64,000 nucleotides of DNA from Marinimicrobium alkaliphilum (GTDB lineage: Bacteria; Pseudomonadota; Gammaproteobacteria; Pseudomonadales; Cellvibrionaceae), in the NCBI RefSeq assembly GCF_003259155.1, contig NZ_QGMQ01000012.1:1-64000 (forward strand), in the 5' to 3' direction. Below, piece after piece: positions 30,989 to 38,910 of this stretch. A program made the translations under genes and the position numbers. The number at the start of each line of letters is the position of its first letter. Position 1 is the stretch's first letter. A model generated the notes under the pieces. That model made no database searches, had not been told where the DNA came from, and saw only the letters and a list, made by a program, of their open reading frames with translations.

Positions 30989-32596
30989 TTACATCTGGTG
31001 GCGAAAATCCCTGAATCGCGCCCCTAACAGCCACAGGCTACCCAAATAGATCAGGGCACCCACCAAACATACGCCCCCAAGCACGAAACCGCGCTGGAGA
31101 CCGCGCCAGGCGACCCAGTCATTCCACAGCACCAGACACACGATCAGGCTAAACACCATGGCGACATTCGCCAACAGGTAACGCAAAGCCAACTTGCGCC
31201 CCCCGGGCTGCCAATGGAAGCCGCGCCGACGCAAGCCGCGGTAGAGCAAGCCCGCGTTAATAAAGGCCGACGCTGAGGTTGCCAACGCCAAGCCCACATG
31301 ACCGATATTGAAGTAATAGTACAAAGGCACCACAAATAACAGGTTGAGCACCATATTGGCGGCCATGGCGATAATGCCGATACGCACCGGGGTCTTCATA
31401 TCCTGGCGGGCAAAATAACCCGGCGCTAACACCTTGATCAGCATAAAGGCCAGCAACCCCACCGCGTAGGCTTGCAGGCTCAGGGTCGACATCTGGATAT
31501 CGCGCAGCCCGGTCTCCCCATAGTGGAATAATGTCAGCAAAATCGGTTGCGCCAACAGCAGTAGCGCCAGAGTAGCCGGAAGGGCTATCAGAAAAATCAG
31601 GCGCAGTGCCCAATCGAGGGTGCGGTTAAAAGCCTCTTCGCTCTGGGCCGTGTGCTGACGCGACAGACTGGGCATGATCACCGTAGCGATAGCGACCCCG
31701 AACACCCCCAGCGGCAACTCCACCAAACGATCCGAGTAGTAGAGCCAGGAGACACTGCCGGTAGGCAGGAAAGACGCCAGAACGGTGTCGAACATCAGGT
31801 TGATCTGGCTCACGGAGACGCCGAACAACGCCGGCGCCATCAGCCACAAAATGCGCTTGACCCCCGGATCGCGCCAATCCACCACCGGACGCGGCAAAAG
31901 ATGAATCCGGCGCAAAAAGGGTAACTGAAACAGCAACTGGCAGACCCCGGCAACCAATACGCCCCAAGCCAGGGCCAGAGCCGGCGGATCAAACCAGGGC
32001 GCCGCCACCAACGCGGCGGTAATGAGCGCGACATTGAGCAATACCGGGGTAAAAGCCGGGATGGCGAAGCGGTCGTAACTGTTGAGAATGGCACCGGCAA
32101 AACCGCTGAGTGAGATCAACAGGAGGTAGGGAAAGGTTATCCGGATCATATCGCTGGTAAGCGCATAGCGATCCGGATCATCAAGCCAAAAGCCCGGCGC
32201 GAACAGCGCCGCCACCACCGGCGCCCCGGCGACCGCGAGCACGGTAAACAGAATCAGCACCGATCCCAGGCAACCCGCCACCCGGTCCACCAACGCCTGC
32301 ACTGCCGCCAGCGAGCCGCGCTCGCGATATTCGGACAACACCGGCACAAAGGCCTGGGCAAAGGCACCCTCCGCAAACAGACGGCGGAAGAAATTGGGGA
32401 TTTTGAAGGCCACAAAGAAGGCATCGGCGCCCGAACCCGCACCGATCACCCGCGCAAAGACCATATCCCGAAGCAGCCCCAGCACGCGCGAGAACATTGT
32501 CATCGCGCTGACGAGGGTGCCCGAACGCAGCAACCCGGGTGGCGCTGGCGGTTGGGGTGACGGTTGTTGCGGCGCGGGGCCGGGCTGATTGGACAC
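30989..32596 (-). CDS. murJ: Lipid II flippase MurJ
   Basis: MATE-like (MviN) membrane protein that flips the peptidoglycan precursor lipid II to the periplasm. About 14 hydrophobic helices span residues 25-525. Family motifs include SRVLGLLRDMVFARVIGAGSGADAFFVAFKIPNFFRRLFAEGAF near the start, with conserved Arg residues, and the helix 7 region. A proline-rich cytoplasmic N-terminus (PGPAPQQPSPQPPAPPG) precedes helix 1. 535 aa. In Pseudomonas rpsT follows on the other side; here it is replaced by the yebG-like gene. Confidence 0.95.
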   Translation of the reverse strand: MSNQPGPAPQQPSPQPPAPPGLLRSGTLVSAMTMFSRVLGLLRDMVFARVIGAGSGADAFFVAFKIPNFFRRLFAEGAFAQAFVPVLSEYRERGSLAAVQALVDRVAGCLGSVLILFTVLAVAGAPVVAALFAPGFWLDDPDRYALTSDMIRITFPYLLLISLSGFAGAILNSYDRFAIPAFTPVLLNVALITAALVAAPWFDPPALALAWGVLVAGVCQLLFQLPFLRRIHLLPRPVVDWRDPGVKRILWLMAPALFGVSVSQINLMFDTVLASFLPTGSVSWLYYSDRLVELPLGVFGVAIATVIMPSLSRQHTAQSEEAFNRTLDWALRLIFLIALPATLALLLLAQPILLTLFHYGETGLRDIQMSTLSLQAYAVGLLAFMLIKVLAPGYFARQDMKTPVRIGIIAMAANMVLNLLFVVPLYYYFNIGHVGLALATSASAFINAGLLYRGLRRRGFHWQPGGRKLALRYLLANVAMVFSLIVCLVLWNDWVAWRGLQRGFVLGGVCLVGALIYLGSLWLLGARFRDFRHQM

Positions 32597-32671
32597 AGGC
32601 TATCCTGTCACTGAATCACGGGTGCGGGCATTATCGCCAGTCTGCTGCCGGAATAACAGCCCCGGCAGGGG

Positions 32672-32702
32672 TTGACAGTGACGCCCCACAGGACTACTGT
32701 AT
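32672..32702 (+). promoter_or_regulatory. Promoter of the yebG-like gene
   Basis: A perfect -35 TTGACA at 32672-32677 is followed after 17 bp by TACTGT (32695-32700), which is part of the LexA box and reads as a weak -10. TATAAA at 32700-32705 is an alternative with a longer spacer. The overlap with the LexA site explains repression. Confidence 0.55.
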
Positions 32703-32712
32703 AAAAAAACAG
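32697..32712. promoter_or_regulatory. LexA (SOS) box
   Basis: CTGTATAAAAAAACAG fits the gammaproteobacterial LexA consensus CTGT-N8-ACAG exactly, with symmetric flanks (TACTGT...ACAGTA). It overlaps the -10 region of the promoter and lies 28 nt before the yebG-like start codon. Confidence 0.9.
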
Positions 32713-32740
32713 TATCGCAACCGATAATGAGGGTAGCACC

Positions 32741-33085
32741 ATGGCAGTAATCGCCGTATGGCAATGTGACCGGGATGGCAGTATGTTCAACGACAAAAAA
32801 CAGGCCGAAGAGCACGACAAGTATCTGGAGCTGGCCGCCAACATCACCGATTTGATTGAAACTCAGGTACCGGGGCTAAGCGAAGCCCAGAGCGAGGCCA
32901 TCGGCCTGCTGCTGGCCGAGCGCCGGGAAGTGCTCGCCAAGGCCTGCAAAGGCAAGCCCGAGCTGTTGCTCGAGCCCTTTGAGTCGAGCGACCAACCGCA
33001 GCCTATGGGCAAACTGGCATCAGGCAGCCGTGACGACGCCAAGGACAGGGACTCTCAGGTAACGTCACTGGCCGCTCACCAGTAG
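32741..33085 (+). CDS. yebG: YebG-family SOS-induced protein
   Basis: YebG is a small DNA-damage-inducible protein of unknown biochemical role, controlled by LexA in E. coli. The family pattern is visible: MAVIAVWQCDRDGSMFNDKKQAEEHDKYLELAANITDLI, then LSEAQSEAIGLLLAERREVLAKACKG. At 114 aa it is slightly longer than E. coli YebG, with a polar, probably disordered C-terminal tail. The perfect LexA box upstream strongly supports the assignment. It ends at its own rho-independent terminator. Confidence 0.88.
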   Translation: MAVIAVWQCDRDGSMFNDKKQAEEHDKYLELAANITDLIETQVPGLSEAQSEAIGLLLAERREVLAKACKGKPELLLEPFESSDQPQPMGKLASGSRDDAKDRDSQVTSLAAHQ

Positions 33086-33139
33086 CCGCGCCCGCGGCTA
33101 CACCACCCAGACCCGGCAGCCCCTTGCCGGGCCCGACTT

Positions 33140-33180
33140 GCCGCCGCACTGGCACCTCAACGGGTGCGGCGGCCTTTTTT
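33140..33180 (+). terminator. Rho-independent terminator of the yebG-like gene
   Basis: GCCGCCGCAC and GTGCGGCGGC form a 10-bp stem with a 14-nt loop, followed by CTTTTTT. Starts 54 nt after the stop codon. Confidence 0.88.
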
Positions 33181-33274
33181 GTACCCGAGCCAACGGCCCA
33201 GTGCTTTACTTCCCCGCGCTTTTTCTCTAGCTTGAGCCTCCACAACCGCTGTGATTGGTAGAGGAACTCCATCC

Positions 33275-34270
33275 ATGAACAAAATTCGCTGGGGCATCTT
33301 GAGCACCGCCAATATTGCCCAGAAACGTTTGATCCCGGCCATCCAGGCCTCCGTCGACGGCGAGGTCGTTGCCTTGGCCTCCCGCAACGCCGAACAGGCA
33401 GCCCTCGCGGCCAGCGCTCTGGGGATAGCCCGCTCCCACGGCAGTTACGAGGCACTGCTGGCGGACCCGGAGATCGACGCCATCTACAACCCGCTACCCA
33501 ACCACCTCCATGTGGACTGGTCACTTAAAGCCCTCGCCGCTGGCAAACATGTCCTCTGTGAAAAGCCCCTGGGCCTGGACTGTGCGGATGCCGAGCGCCT
33601 GGCGCGCGCGGCCAAGGCCGAGCCCCGGCTCAAGGTGATGGAAGCTTTTATGTACCGCTTTCACCCCCAGTGGCTGTTGGCGCAAAAACACCTGCGCGCT
33701 GGGGATCTGGGGCAAGTACGCCACATCCATTCGCGTTTTGCCTATAACAACCCGGACCCGGACAATATCCGCAACCGCGCCGATATTCCCGGCGGCGGCG
33801 GTCTGATGGATATCGGCTGCTACAGCATCTCTTCAGCCCGCTGGGTGTACGGCAGCGAGCCCCTGCGCGTGGTCGGCCACATGAGCGCCCTGCCCGGCTT
33901 TGATGTGGACTGCATCACCTCGGGCCTGCTCGAATTCCCCGACGGTACCGCGTCATTCACCTGCTCCACCAAAACCGAACCCGGCCAGTGGCTGGATATC
34001 CAGGCGGAGCAAGGCAGCCTGCAAATGGCCTGGCCCTTCAACCCGGAACCGGGCCGGGACAACCTGATGTGGGTTCAGCGCCAGGGCGCACGCGAGGAGT
34101 TCTGCCACACCGGCATCGATCAGTACCGCCTGATGATCGACGCCCTGCAACGCAGCATGCTCGACAACACCCCGGTGCCCACCCCGCTCTCCGACGCCCT
34201 GGCCAATATGCGCGTGATTGATGCGCTGGTAGCCAGTGCGCGTGAGGGGCGATGGATCACGCTTGACTGA
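33275..34270 (+). CDS. Gfo/Idh/MocA-family NAD(P)-dependent oxidoreductase
   Basis: A Rossmann-fold dehydrogenase acting on a sugar or cyclitol; the substrate cannot be read from sequence. The N-terminal dinucleotide motif is RWGILSTANIAQKRLIPAI. The catalytic-region motif is HVLCEKPLGLD at about 92-102, with the family EKP, and GGGGLMDIGCYSISSARWVYG lies in the C-terminal beta-sheet domain. It resembles the D-xylose dehydrogenase / dihydrodiol dehydrogenase subgroup. The ATG at 33275 has AGAGGA about 10 nt upstream; a GTG at 33251 would place that site inside the gene. 331 aa. Stands alone. Confidence 0.85.
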   Translation: MNKIRWGILSTANIAQKRLIPAIQASVDGEVVALASRNAEQAALAASALGIARSHGSYEALLADPEIDAIYNPLPNHLHVDWSLKALAAGKHVLCEKPLGLDCADAERLARAAKAEPRLKVMEAFMYRFHPQWLLAQKHLRAGDLGQVRHIHSRFAYNNPDPDNIRNRADIPGGGGLMDIGCYSISSARWVYGSEPLRVVGHMSALPGFDVDCITSGLLEFPDGTASFTCSTKTEPGQWLDIQAEQGSLQMAWPFNPEPGRDNLMWVQRQGAREEFCHTGIDQYRLMIDALQRSMLDNTPVPTPLSDALANMRVIDALVASAREGRWITLD

Positions 34271-34292
34271 GCCCTCTGTGCGGGGCGCGGGC

Positions 34293-34321
34293 TTGACAGC
34301 TCTTACCCCGCTCCCTAGCAT
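34293..34321 (+). promoter_or_regulatory. Promoter of ispB
   Basis: Perfect -35 TTGACA (34293-34298), 17-bp spacer and -10 TAGCAT (34316-34321), about 32 nt before the ispB start codon. Confidence 0.55.
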
Positions 34322-34353
34322 TCAAAACCCGAAAAAACCCGAGACCGCCGTAG

Positions 34354-35316
34354 ATGTTGCCATTTCACCAGATTGTTGCCGAGGACTTTGAGGCCGTAAA
34401 CCGCCTGATCATCGACCAGTTACACTCCGACGTCGAGCTGGTGGAAAACATTGGCCACTATCTGATTGAGGCGGGCGGCAAACGCCTGCGCCCCCTGCTG
34501 GTGGTGCTGGCTGCCAAGGGCCTGGGTTATTCCGGCAGCCAGCACCTGAACCTGGCAGCGATCATCGAGTTTATTCACACCGCAACCCTGCTCCACGACG
34601 ACGTGGTGGATATGTCCCACCTGCGCCGGGGCCGCCCGACGGCCAACGCCGAGTGGGGCAACGCGCCAAGCGTGCTGGTGGGGGACTTTCTGTATTCGCG
34701 CGCCTTTCAGATGATGGTGGCCATTGGCGATATGGACATCATGCGCATCCTGTCCGAGACCACCAACACCATTGCCGAGGGCGAGGTCCAACAACTGGTC
34801 AACGCCGGTGACCCGGACATCACCGAGGCCAACTACCTGCAGGTCATTGAGAAAAAGACCGCCATTCTTTTTGCTGCCGCCTGCGAAACCGCCGGGGTGC
34901 TGTGCGCTGCAAGCCCGGCACAGCGCCAACATTTGCACGCCTTTGGCAACCACCTGGGCACCGCCTTTCAATTGGTCGACGATGCCCTGGACTACACCGG
35001 CGATGCCGAGGCCCTCGGCAAGAACGTTGGGGACGACTTGGCCGAAGGCAAGCCTACCCTGCCGCTACTGCGCGCCATGGCTGTAGGCACCCGCGACGAA
35101 CGCGAACGGATCGCCGCCGCCCTGCGCCACAAGGATGCCAGCGCCCTGGAAGACGTGGTGGCCATTGTCGAGCGCACCGGTGCCATGACCTACACCCTGG
35201 AGGCCGGTCGCGAACAAGTGCGCCTGGCGCGCGCATCTCTCAGTCAACTGCCCGATAACCGCTACACTCAGGCTATGGCCGAGGTGGCTGAGTTCGCCCT
35301 CGCCCGCACCTATTAA
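34354..35316 (+). CDS. ispB: Octaprenyl (polyprenyl) diphosphate synthase
   Basis: Trans-prenyltransferase that builds the ubiquinone side chain from FPP and IPP. The first Asp-rich motif is [20 protein letters not shown] near residue 85, the second is [22 protein letters not shown] near 210. Chain length is set by residues before the first motif; octaprenyl is inferred from the family, and nonaprenyl is possible. 320 aa. Usually it neighbours rplU-rpmA, but here it sits upstream of fabA-fabB, so the location is unusual. No other isoprenoid gene is adjacent. Confidence 0.93.
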   Translation: MLPFHQIVAEDFEAVNRLIIDQLHSDVELVENIGHYLIEAGGKRLRPLLVVLAAKGLGYSGSQHLNLAAIIEFIHTATLLHDDVVDMSHLRRGRPTANAEWGNAPSVLVGDFLYSRAFQMMVAIGDMDIMRILSETTNTIAEGEVQQLVNAGDPDITEANYLQVIEKKTAILFAAACETAGVLCAASPAQRQHLHAFGNHLGTAFQLVDDALDYTGDAEALGKNVGDDLAEGKPTLPLLRAMAVGTRDERERIAAALRHKDASALEDVVAIVERTGAMTYTLEAGREQVRLARASLSQLPDNRYTQAMAEVAEFALARTY

Positions 35317-35349
35317 CCCCAAAACACCGGCAGAGAACACCCACAACGC

Positions 35350-35377
35350 TAGACAAGCGCCCCCCACAGGGTAGAAT
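35350..35377 (+). promoter_or_regulatory. Probable promoter of fabA
   Basis: -35 TAGACA (35350-35355), 16-bp spacer and -10 TAGAAT (35372-35377), 37 nt before the fabA ATG at 35415. Confidence 0.5.
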
Positions 35378-35414
35378 GGCGACTTTTGCCGGAACTGACA
35401 CGAGTCTTACCCCT

Positions 35415-35939
35415 ATGAACGCTTTCGTACAAAAAAATAGTTACGCCCGCGACGAACTGCTGGAGTGTGGCCACGGCCGCATGTTCGGCCCCGGAAACGC
35501 CCAGCTGCCCGTGCCCAACATGCTGATGCTCGACCGTATCGCTCACATCAGCGAAACCGGCGGCGAGTTCAGCAAAGGGGAAATTATCGCCGAACTGGAT
35601 ATCACCCCGGACCTGTGGTTTTTCGAGTGCCACTTCCCGGGCGATCCGGTGATGCCCGGCTGTCTGGGTCTGGACGCCATGTGGCAGCTGGTGGGCTTCT
35701 TCCTGGGCTGGAAGGGCAACCCCGGCCGAGGTCGCGCCTTGGGCTGCGGCGAAGTCAAGTTCACGGGCCAGATCCTGCCCAGCGCCAGCAAGGTGACCTA
35801 TCACATCAACCTCAAGCGAGTCATCGAGCGCAAGCTGGTCATGGGTATCGCCGACGGCCGGGTGTCGGTGGACGGGAAGGATATCTACTTTGCCAAAGAC
35901 CTGCGTGTTGGGCTGTTTCAAAACACTGACGCGTTTTAA
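35415..35939 (+). CDS. fabA: 3-hydroxydecanoyl-ACP dehydratase/isomerase
   Basis: Bifunctional dehydratase and trans-2/cis-3-decenoyl-ACP isomerase that introduces the double bond of anaerobic unsaturated fatty-acid synthesis. The catalytic His is in [22 protein letters not shown], with the catalytic Asp following in LGLDAMWQL. The ATG at 35415 gives 174 aa, the size of E. coli FabA; an upstream in-frame start at 35376 is not conserved and lies beyond the promoter. It is followed by fabB, as in Pseudomonas, where fabA-fabB is an operon. Confidence 0.96.
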   Translation: MNAFVQKNSYARDELLECGHGRMFGPGNAQLPVPNMLMLDRIAHISETGGEFSKGEIIAELDITPDLWFFECHFPGDPVMPGCLGLDAMWQLVGFFLGWKGNPGRGRALGCGEVKFTGQILPSASKVTYHINLKRVIERKLVMGIADGRVSVDGKDIYFAKDLRVGLFQNTDAF

Positions 35940-36045
35940 CACAAAGGGCACTCACGGCCCCCGCCGGGGTCAAAGCCCCTCACTGGGGCTGCGCCCTGCG
36001 CCCTTTAGTGGCATAATTGCGTCAGTTCTTGCTTTAACCATACCT

Positions 36046-36060
36046 TTACAGGCTCTGTAA
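36046..36060. promoter_or_regulatory. Palindrome upstream of fabB
   Basis: TTACAGgctCTGTAA is a perfect 6-3-6 palindrome 18 bp before the fabB start codon. It resembles an operator, but no known binding motif is matched with confidence. Confidence 0.35.
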
Positions 36061-36078
36061 CGAAATAAGAGGTAGCCT

Positions 36079-37293
36079 ATGAGACGTGTCGTAGTGACCG
36101 GGATGGGAATTGTGTCCTGTCTGGGCAATGACATCGCCACCGTACTGGACGCCCTGCGCACGGGCCGCTCTGGTATCAAATACCAGGAAGCCTACGCCGA
36201 GCAAGGCTTTCGCAGCCTGGTCGCCGGGTCAGTCGATATTGACCTGAAAGACCTGATTGATCGCAAAGTTCTGCGCTTTATGGGCGATGCTGCAGCCTAT
36301 GCCTACGTATCCATGGATCAGGCGATCAAAGATTCAGGGCTTGAAGAGTCGCAGGTTTCCAACCCGCGCACCGGTATCATCATGGGCTCGGGCGGCGCTT
36401 CCTCCAAGAACCTGGTGGAATCCGCCGATGTTCTGCGCGAAAAAGGCCTCAAGCGTGTAGGCCCCTACCGGGTCACACAAACCATGGGCAGCACCACGTC
36501 CGCCTGCCTGGCCACCCCGTTCAAAATCAAGGGCCTCAACTACTCCATCTCTTCAGCCTGTGCCACCAGCGCACACTGCGTTGGCAGCGCCATGGAGCAG
36601 ATTCAGCTGGGCAAACAGGATGTCGTTTTTGCCGGTGGCGGCGAAGAGGAGCATTGGACCCTGACGTGCCTGTTCGACGCCATGGGCGCCCTGTCTACCA
36701 AGTACAACGACACGCCCGAGCGCGCATCGCGGGCCTATGACGCCGAACGCGATGGTTTCGTGATCGCCGGTGGCGGCGGCTGTCTGGTACTTGAAGAGTA
36801 CGAGCACGCCAAGGCGCGCGGCGCCAAAATCTACGCCGAACTGGTGGGTTACGGTGCCAACTCCGACGGCTACGATATGGTTGCACCCTCCGGTGAAGGC
36901 GCGGTGCGCTGTATGCAGCAAGCGCTGGCCACCACCGACGGCGATATCGACTACATCAATGCGCACGGCACCAGCACACCGGTGGGTGATCTGGCCGAAC
37001 TCAAAGCCATTCGCAACACCTTTGGCGACAAAGTACCGGCGATCAGCTCCACCAAGTCACTGACCGGTCACTCCCTGGGCGCTACCGGTGTGCAGGAGGC
37101 GATCTACAGCCTGCTGATGATGGAACACAACTTTATTGCCGCTTCGGCCAATATCGACACGCTCGACCCGGAAGCCGACGGCCTGCCGATCGTGCGCGAG
37201 CGCCAGGACAATGTCACCCTCAATCGGGTCCTGTCCAACAGCTTCGGGTTTGGCGGCACCAATGCCAGCCTGGTATTTGAGCGCATGAAGTAA
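36079..37293 (+). CDS. fabB: 3-oxoacyl-ACP synthase I (KAS I)
   Basis: Condensing enzyme that elongates cis-3-decenoyl-ACP and most fatty-acid intermediates. The nucleophilic Cys lies in [16 protein letters not shown] near 165, the two catalytic His in [11 protein letters not shown] and [13 protein letters not shown], the usual Cys-His-His triad. 404 aa. AGAGG lies just before the ATG. It starts 139 nt after fabA; the gap holds a 6-bp hairpin (AGCCCC/GGGGCT), a -10-like CATAAT and a palindrome, so fabB may also have its own promoter. Confidence 0.96.
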   Translation: MRRVVVTGMGIVSCLGNDIATVLDALRTGRSGIKYQEAYAEQGFRSLVAGSVDIDLKDLIDRKVLRFMGDAAAYAYVSMDQAIKDSGLEESQVSNPRTGIIMGSGGASSKNLVESADVLREKGLKRVGPYRVTQTMGSTTSACLATPFKIKGLNYSISSACATSAHCVGSAMEQIQLGKQDVVFAGGGEEEHWTLTCLFDAMGALSTKYNDTPERASRAYDAERDGFVIAGGGGCLVLEEYEHAKARGAKIYAELVGYGANSDGYDMVAPSGEGAVRCMQQALATTDGDIDYINAHGTSTPVGDLAELKAIRNTFGDKVPAISSTKSLTGHSLGATGVQEAIYSLLMMEHNFIAASANIDTLDPEADGLPIVRERQDNVTLNRVLSNSFGFGGTNASLVFERMK

Positions 37294-37322
37294 GTCTTGG
37301 GCCGCGCCTGGCGCACCTAAGC

Positions 37323-37366
37323 CACAACGAAAAAGCCCCGCATTCATGCGGGGCTTTTTCGTTGTG
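37323..37366. terminator. Bidirectional rho-independent terminator
   Basis: A perfect 20-bp inverted repeat with a 4-nt loop, an A-tract on one side and a T-tract on the other (CACAACGAAAAAGCCCCGCA and its complement). It terminates fabB on the plus strand and the RmlD-like gene on the minus strand. Confidence 0.93.
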
Positions 37367-37388
37367 GGCGTAACCTGGTTTGCAATAG

Positions 37389-38243
37389 TTACTGGGCACT
37401 GACCCAGAGTTTGACCATCGGTAATAGCGTCGGGCGCCAACTGCGCGCCTGAACCCCATAGTGATCCTTCGCACGCCGGCATCCGAGTACCGCGCTCACC
37501 GGCTCTCCGTCGGGCAGCTCATCAGTCTCTTCAACATGCGCGGGCTGCGATAACAAGCCCTGCTGCTCAAGGAGCTGCACCAGTTCAGCCACAAACTCCG
37601 CCTCACTGACCGCATCCCCGGTGCAGTAGTGCATCACGCCCCAATTCTCTGCCCCGCACACCACCTGCTTGGCCAGCGCTATGGCTACCCGCGACGCATC
37701 CGAAAGCGCGGTGGGAGCGCCTCGCCAACGTCGGCTGACCGTCACGGGCTCCCCCGCCGCAAACGCCCGCAGGTGCCGGGTCAGCAGGTTGTCCCCGTAT
37801 CCGGCCACCAGCCAGCTGTAGCGCAGTACAACCGCGCGCTCGTGAGCCTTCAGGACCGCGAGCTCGGCGGCGCGCCAGGCATGCCCCTGGGCACTGGCCG
37901 GCTCTGGTTCATCACGCTCGTGATGAACGCTTCGCTTGCGATCGCCAAAAACCCGATAACTGGACAACTGAATCAGGGGAATGCCCGCAGCAGCACAGGC
38001 CCGCGCCAGGTTTGCGGCCGCTTGCGCCAAGGCGCCATCCGCTTGCACTGAGTCTTCGCCCACACCCAGGGTATTCAGCACGACAGCAGGCTGCTGCTCA
38101 GCAATATAGTGGGTTATCGCGGGTTCATCCAACCAGTCGAGCACCTGAGCCGAAGGACTCAGAAGCGCAAAAGACTCACGCTCCAGATCGTGCTGGAGCG
38201 CCTGGCCCAAATCATTGGTAGCGTCAGTGAGAAGTAGCTTCAA
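37389..38243 (-). CDS. RmlD-like sugar-nucleotide-binding SDR family protein, degenerate active site
   Basis: An extended short-chain dehydrogenase fold of the dTDP-4-dehydrorhamnose reductase (RmlD) group. The N-terminus MKLLLTDATNDLGQAL is a Rossmann strand-turn but lacks the usual GxxGxxG spacing. The NTLG and QLSSYRVFGDRKR segments match the family SSxxVFDG region. The catalytic YxxxK, normally in Y-G-x-T-K-x-x-G-E, is missing: the position reads HAWRAAELAVL. 284 aa. It may bind a sugar nucleotide without reducing it. It follows ssb with an 8-nt gap, and relatives often sit in this position. Confidence 0.7.
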   Translation of the reverse strand: MKLLLTDATNDLGQALQHDLERESFALLSPSAQVLDWLDEPAITHYIAEQQPAVVLNTLGVGEDSVQADGALAQAAANLARACAAAGIPLIQLSSYRVFGDRKRSVHHERDEPEPASAQGHAWRAAELAVLKAHERAVVLRYSWLVAGYGDNLLTRHLRAFAAGEPVTVSRRWRGAPTALSDASRVAIALAKQVVCGAENWGVMHYCTGDAVSEAEFVAELVQLLEQQGLLSQPAHVEETDELPDGEPVSAVLGCRRAKDHYGVQARSWRPTLLPMVKLWVSAQ

Positions 38244-38251
38244 GGTGGTCG

Positions 38252-38779
38252 TCAGAAGGGGATGTCATCATCAAAGCTATCGAAGCCACCGGCGGGTTGC
38301 TGCGCCGGTTGAGCTGCGCCGCCACCTTGGCCGCCAGCACTCGCTGCCCCCGGATTGCCGCCGCGCTGCTGCTGGGGTGCCTGCTGCTGAGGTTCGGACT
38401 GGTCGTAGCTGCCGTAGTCTCCGCCTTGACCACCCTGACCGCCCCGGCTGTCGAGCATTTGCATCTCATTGGCGACAATTTCAGTGGTGTAGCGATCCTG
38501 CCCGTCCTGGCCCTGCCATTTGCGCGTGCGCAAGGAGCCTTCGATATACACTTTGCTGCCTTTTTTCAGGTATTCACCGGCAATTTCAGCCAAACGGTTA
38601 AAAAATACCACTCGGTGCCATTCAGTGCGTTCCTGTTGCTGACCGGTGTTTTTATCTTTCCAGGTCTCGCTGGTTGCAAGACTGACGTTGGTAACAGCGC
38701 CGCCGGACGGCATGTAGCGGGTTTCCGGATCTTGCCCACAATTGCCAATCAAAATAACTTTGTTAATACCCCTGGCCAT
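38252..38779 (-). CDS. ssb: Single-stranded DNA-binding protein
   Basis: Tetrameric OB-fold protein that covers single-stranded DNA in replication and repair. The OB fold occupies residues 1-110 ([55 protein letters not shown]). A Gly- and Gln-rich flexible linker follows, then the acidic tip DSFDDDIPF that recruits partner proteins. 175 aa. GGAG lies before the ATG. No LexA box is visible upstream. Followed by the RmlD-like gene and then a shared terminator. Confidence 0.97.
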   Translation of the reverse strand: MARGINKVILIGNCGQDPETRYMPSGGAVTNVSLATSETWKDKNTGQQQERTEWHRVVFFNRLAEIAGEYLKKGSKVYIEGSLRTRKWQGQDGQDRYTTEIVANEMQMLDSRGGQGGQGGDYGSYDQSEPQQQAPQQQRGGNPGAASAGGQGGGAAQPAQQPAGGFDSFDDDIPF

Positions 38780-38910
38780 AGATTTCTCCTGAATTGTCTG
38801 CGCTCGGTCAGCGTCGATGTTAGAGGTTTCGCGGGCGCGTCAAAGGGCGCCCGACATTCAAAATACAAGAATCGTCAGCATACAACAGCCAACCGGCACG
38901 GGCCAGTGAC

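Noticed and set aside
38780-38910. LexA box in front of ssb
   Set aside because: Searched for CTGT-N8-ACAG without success.
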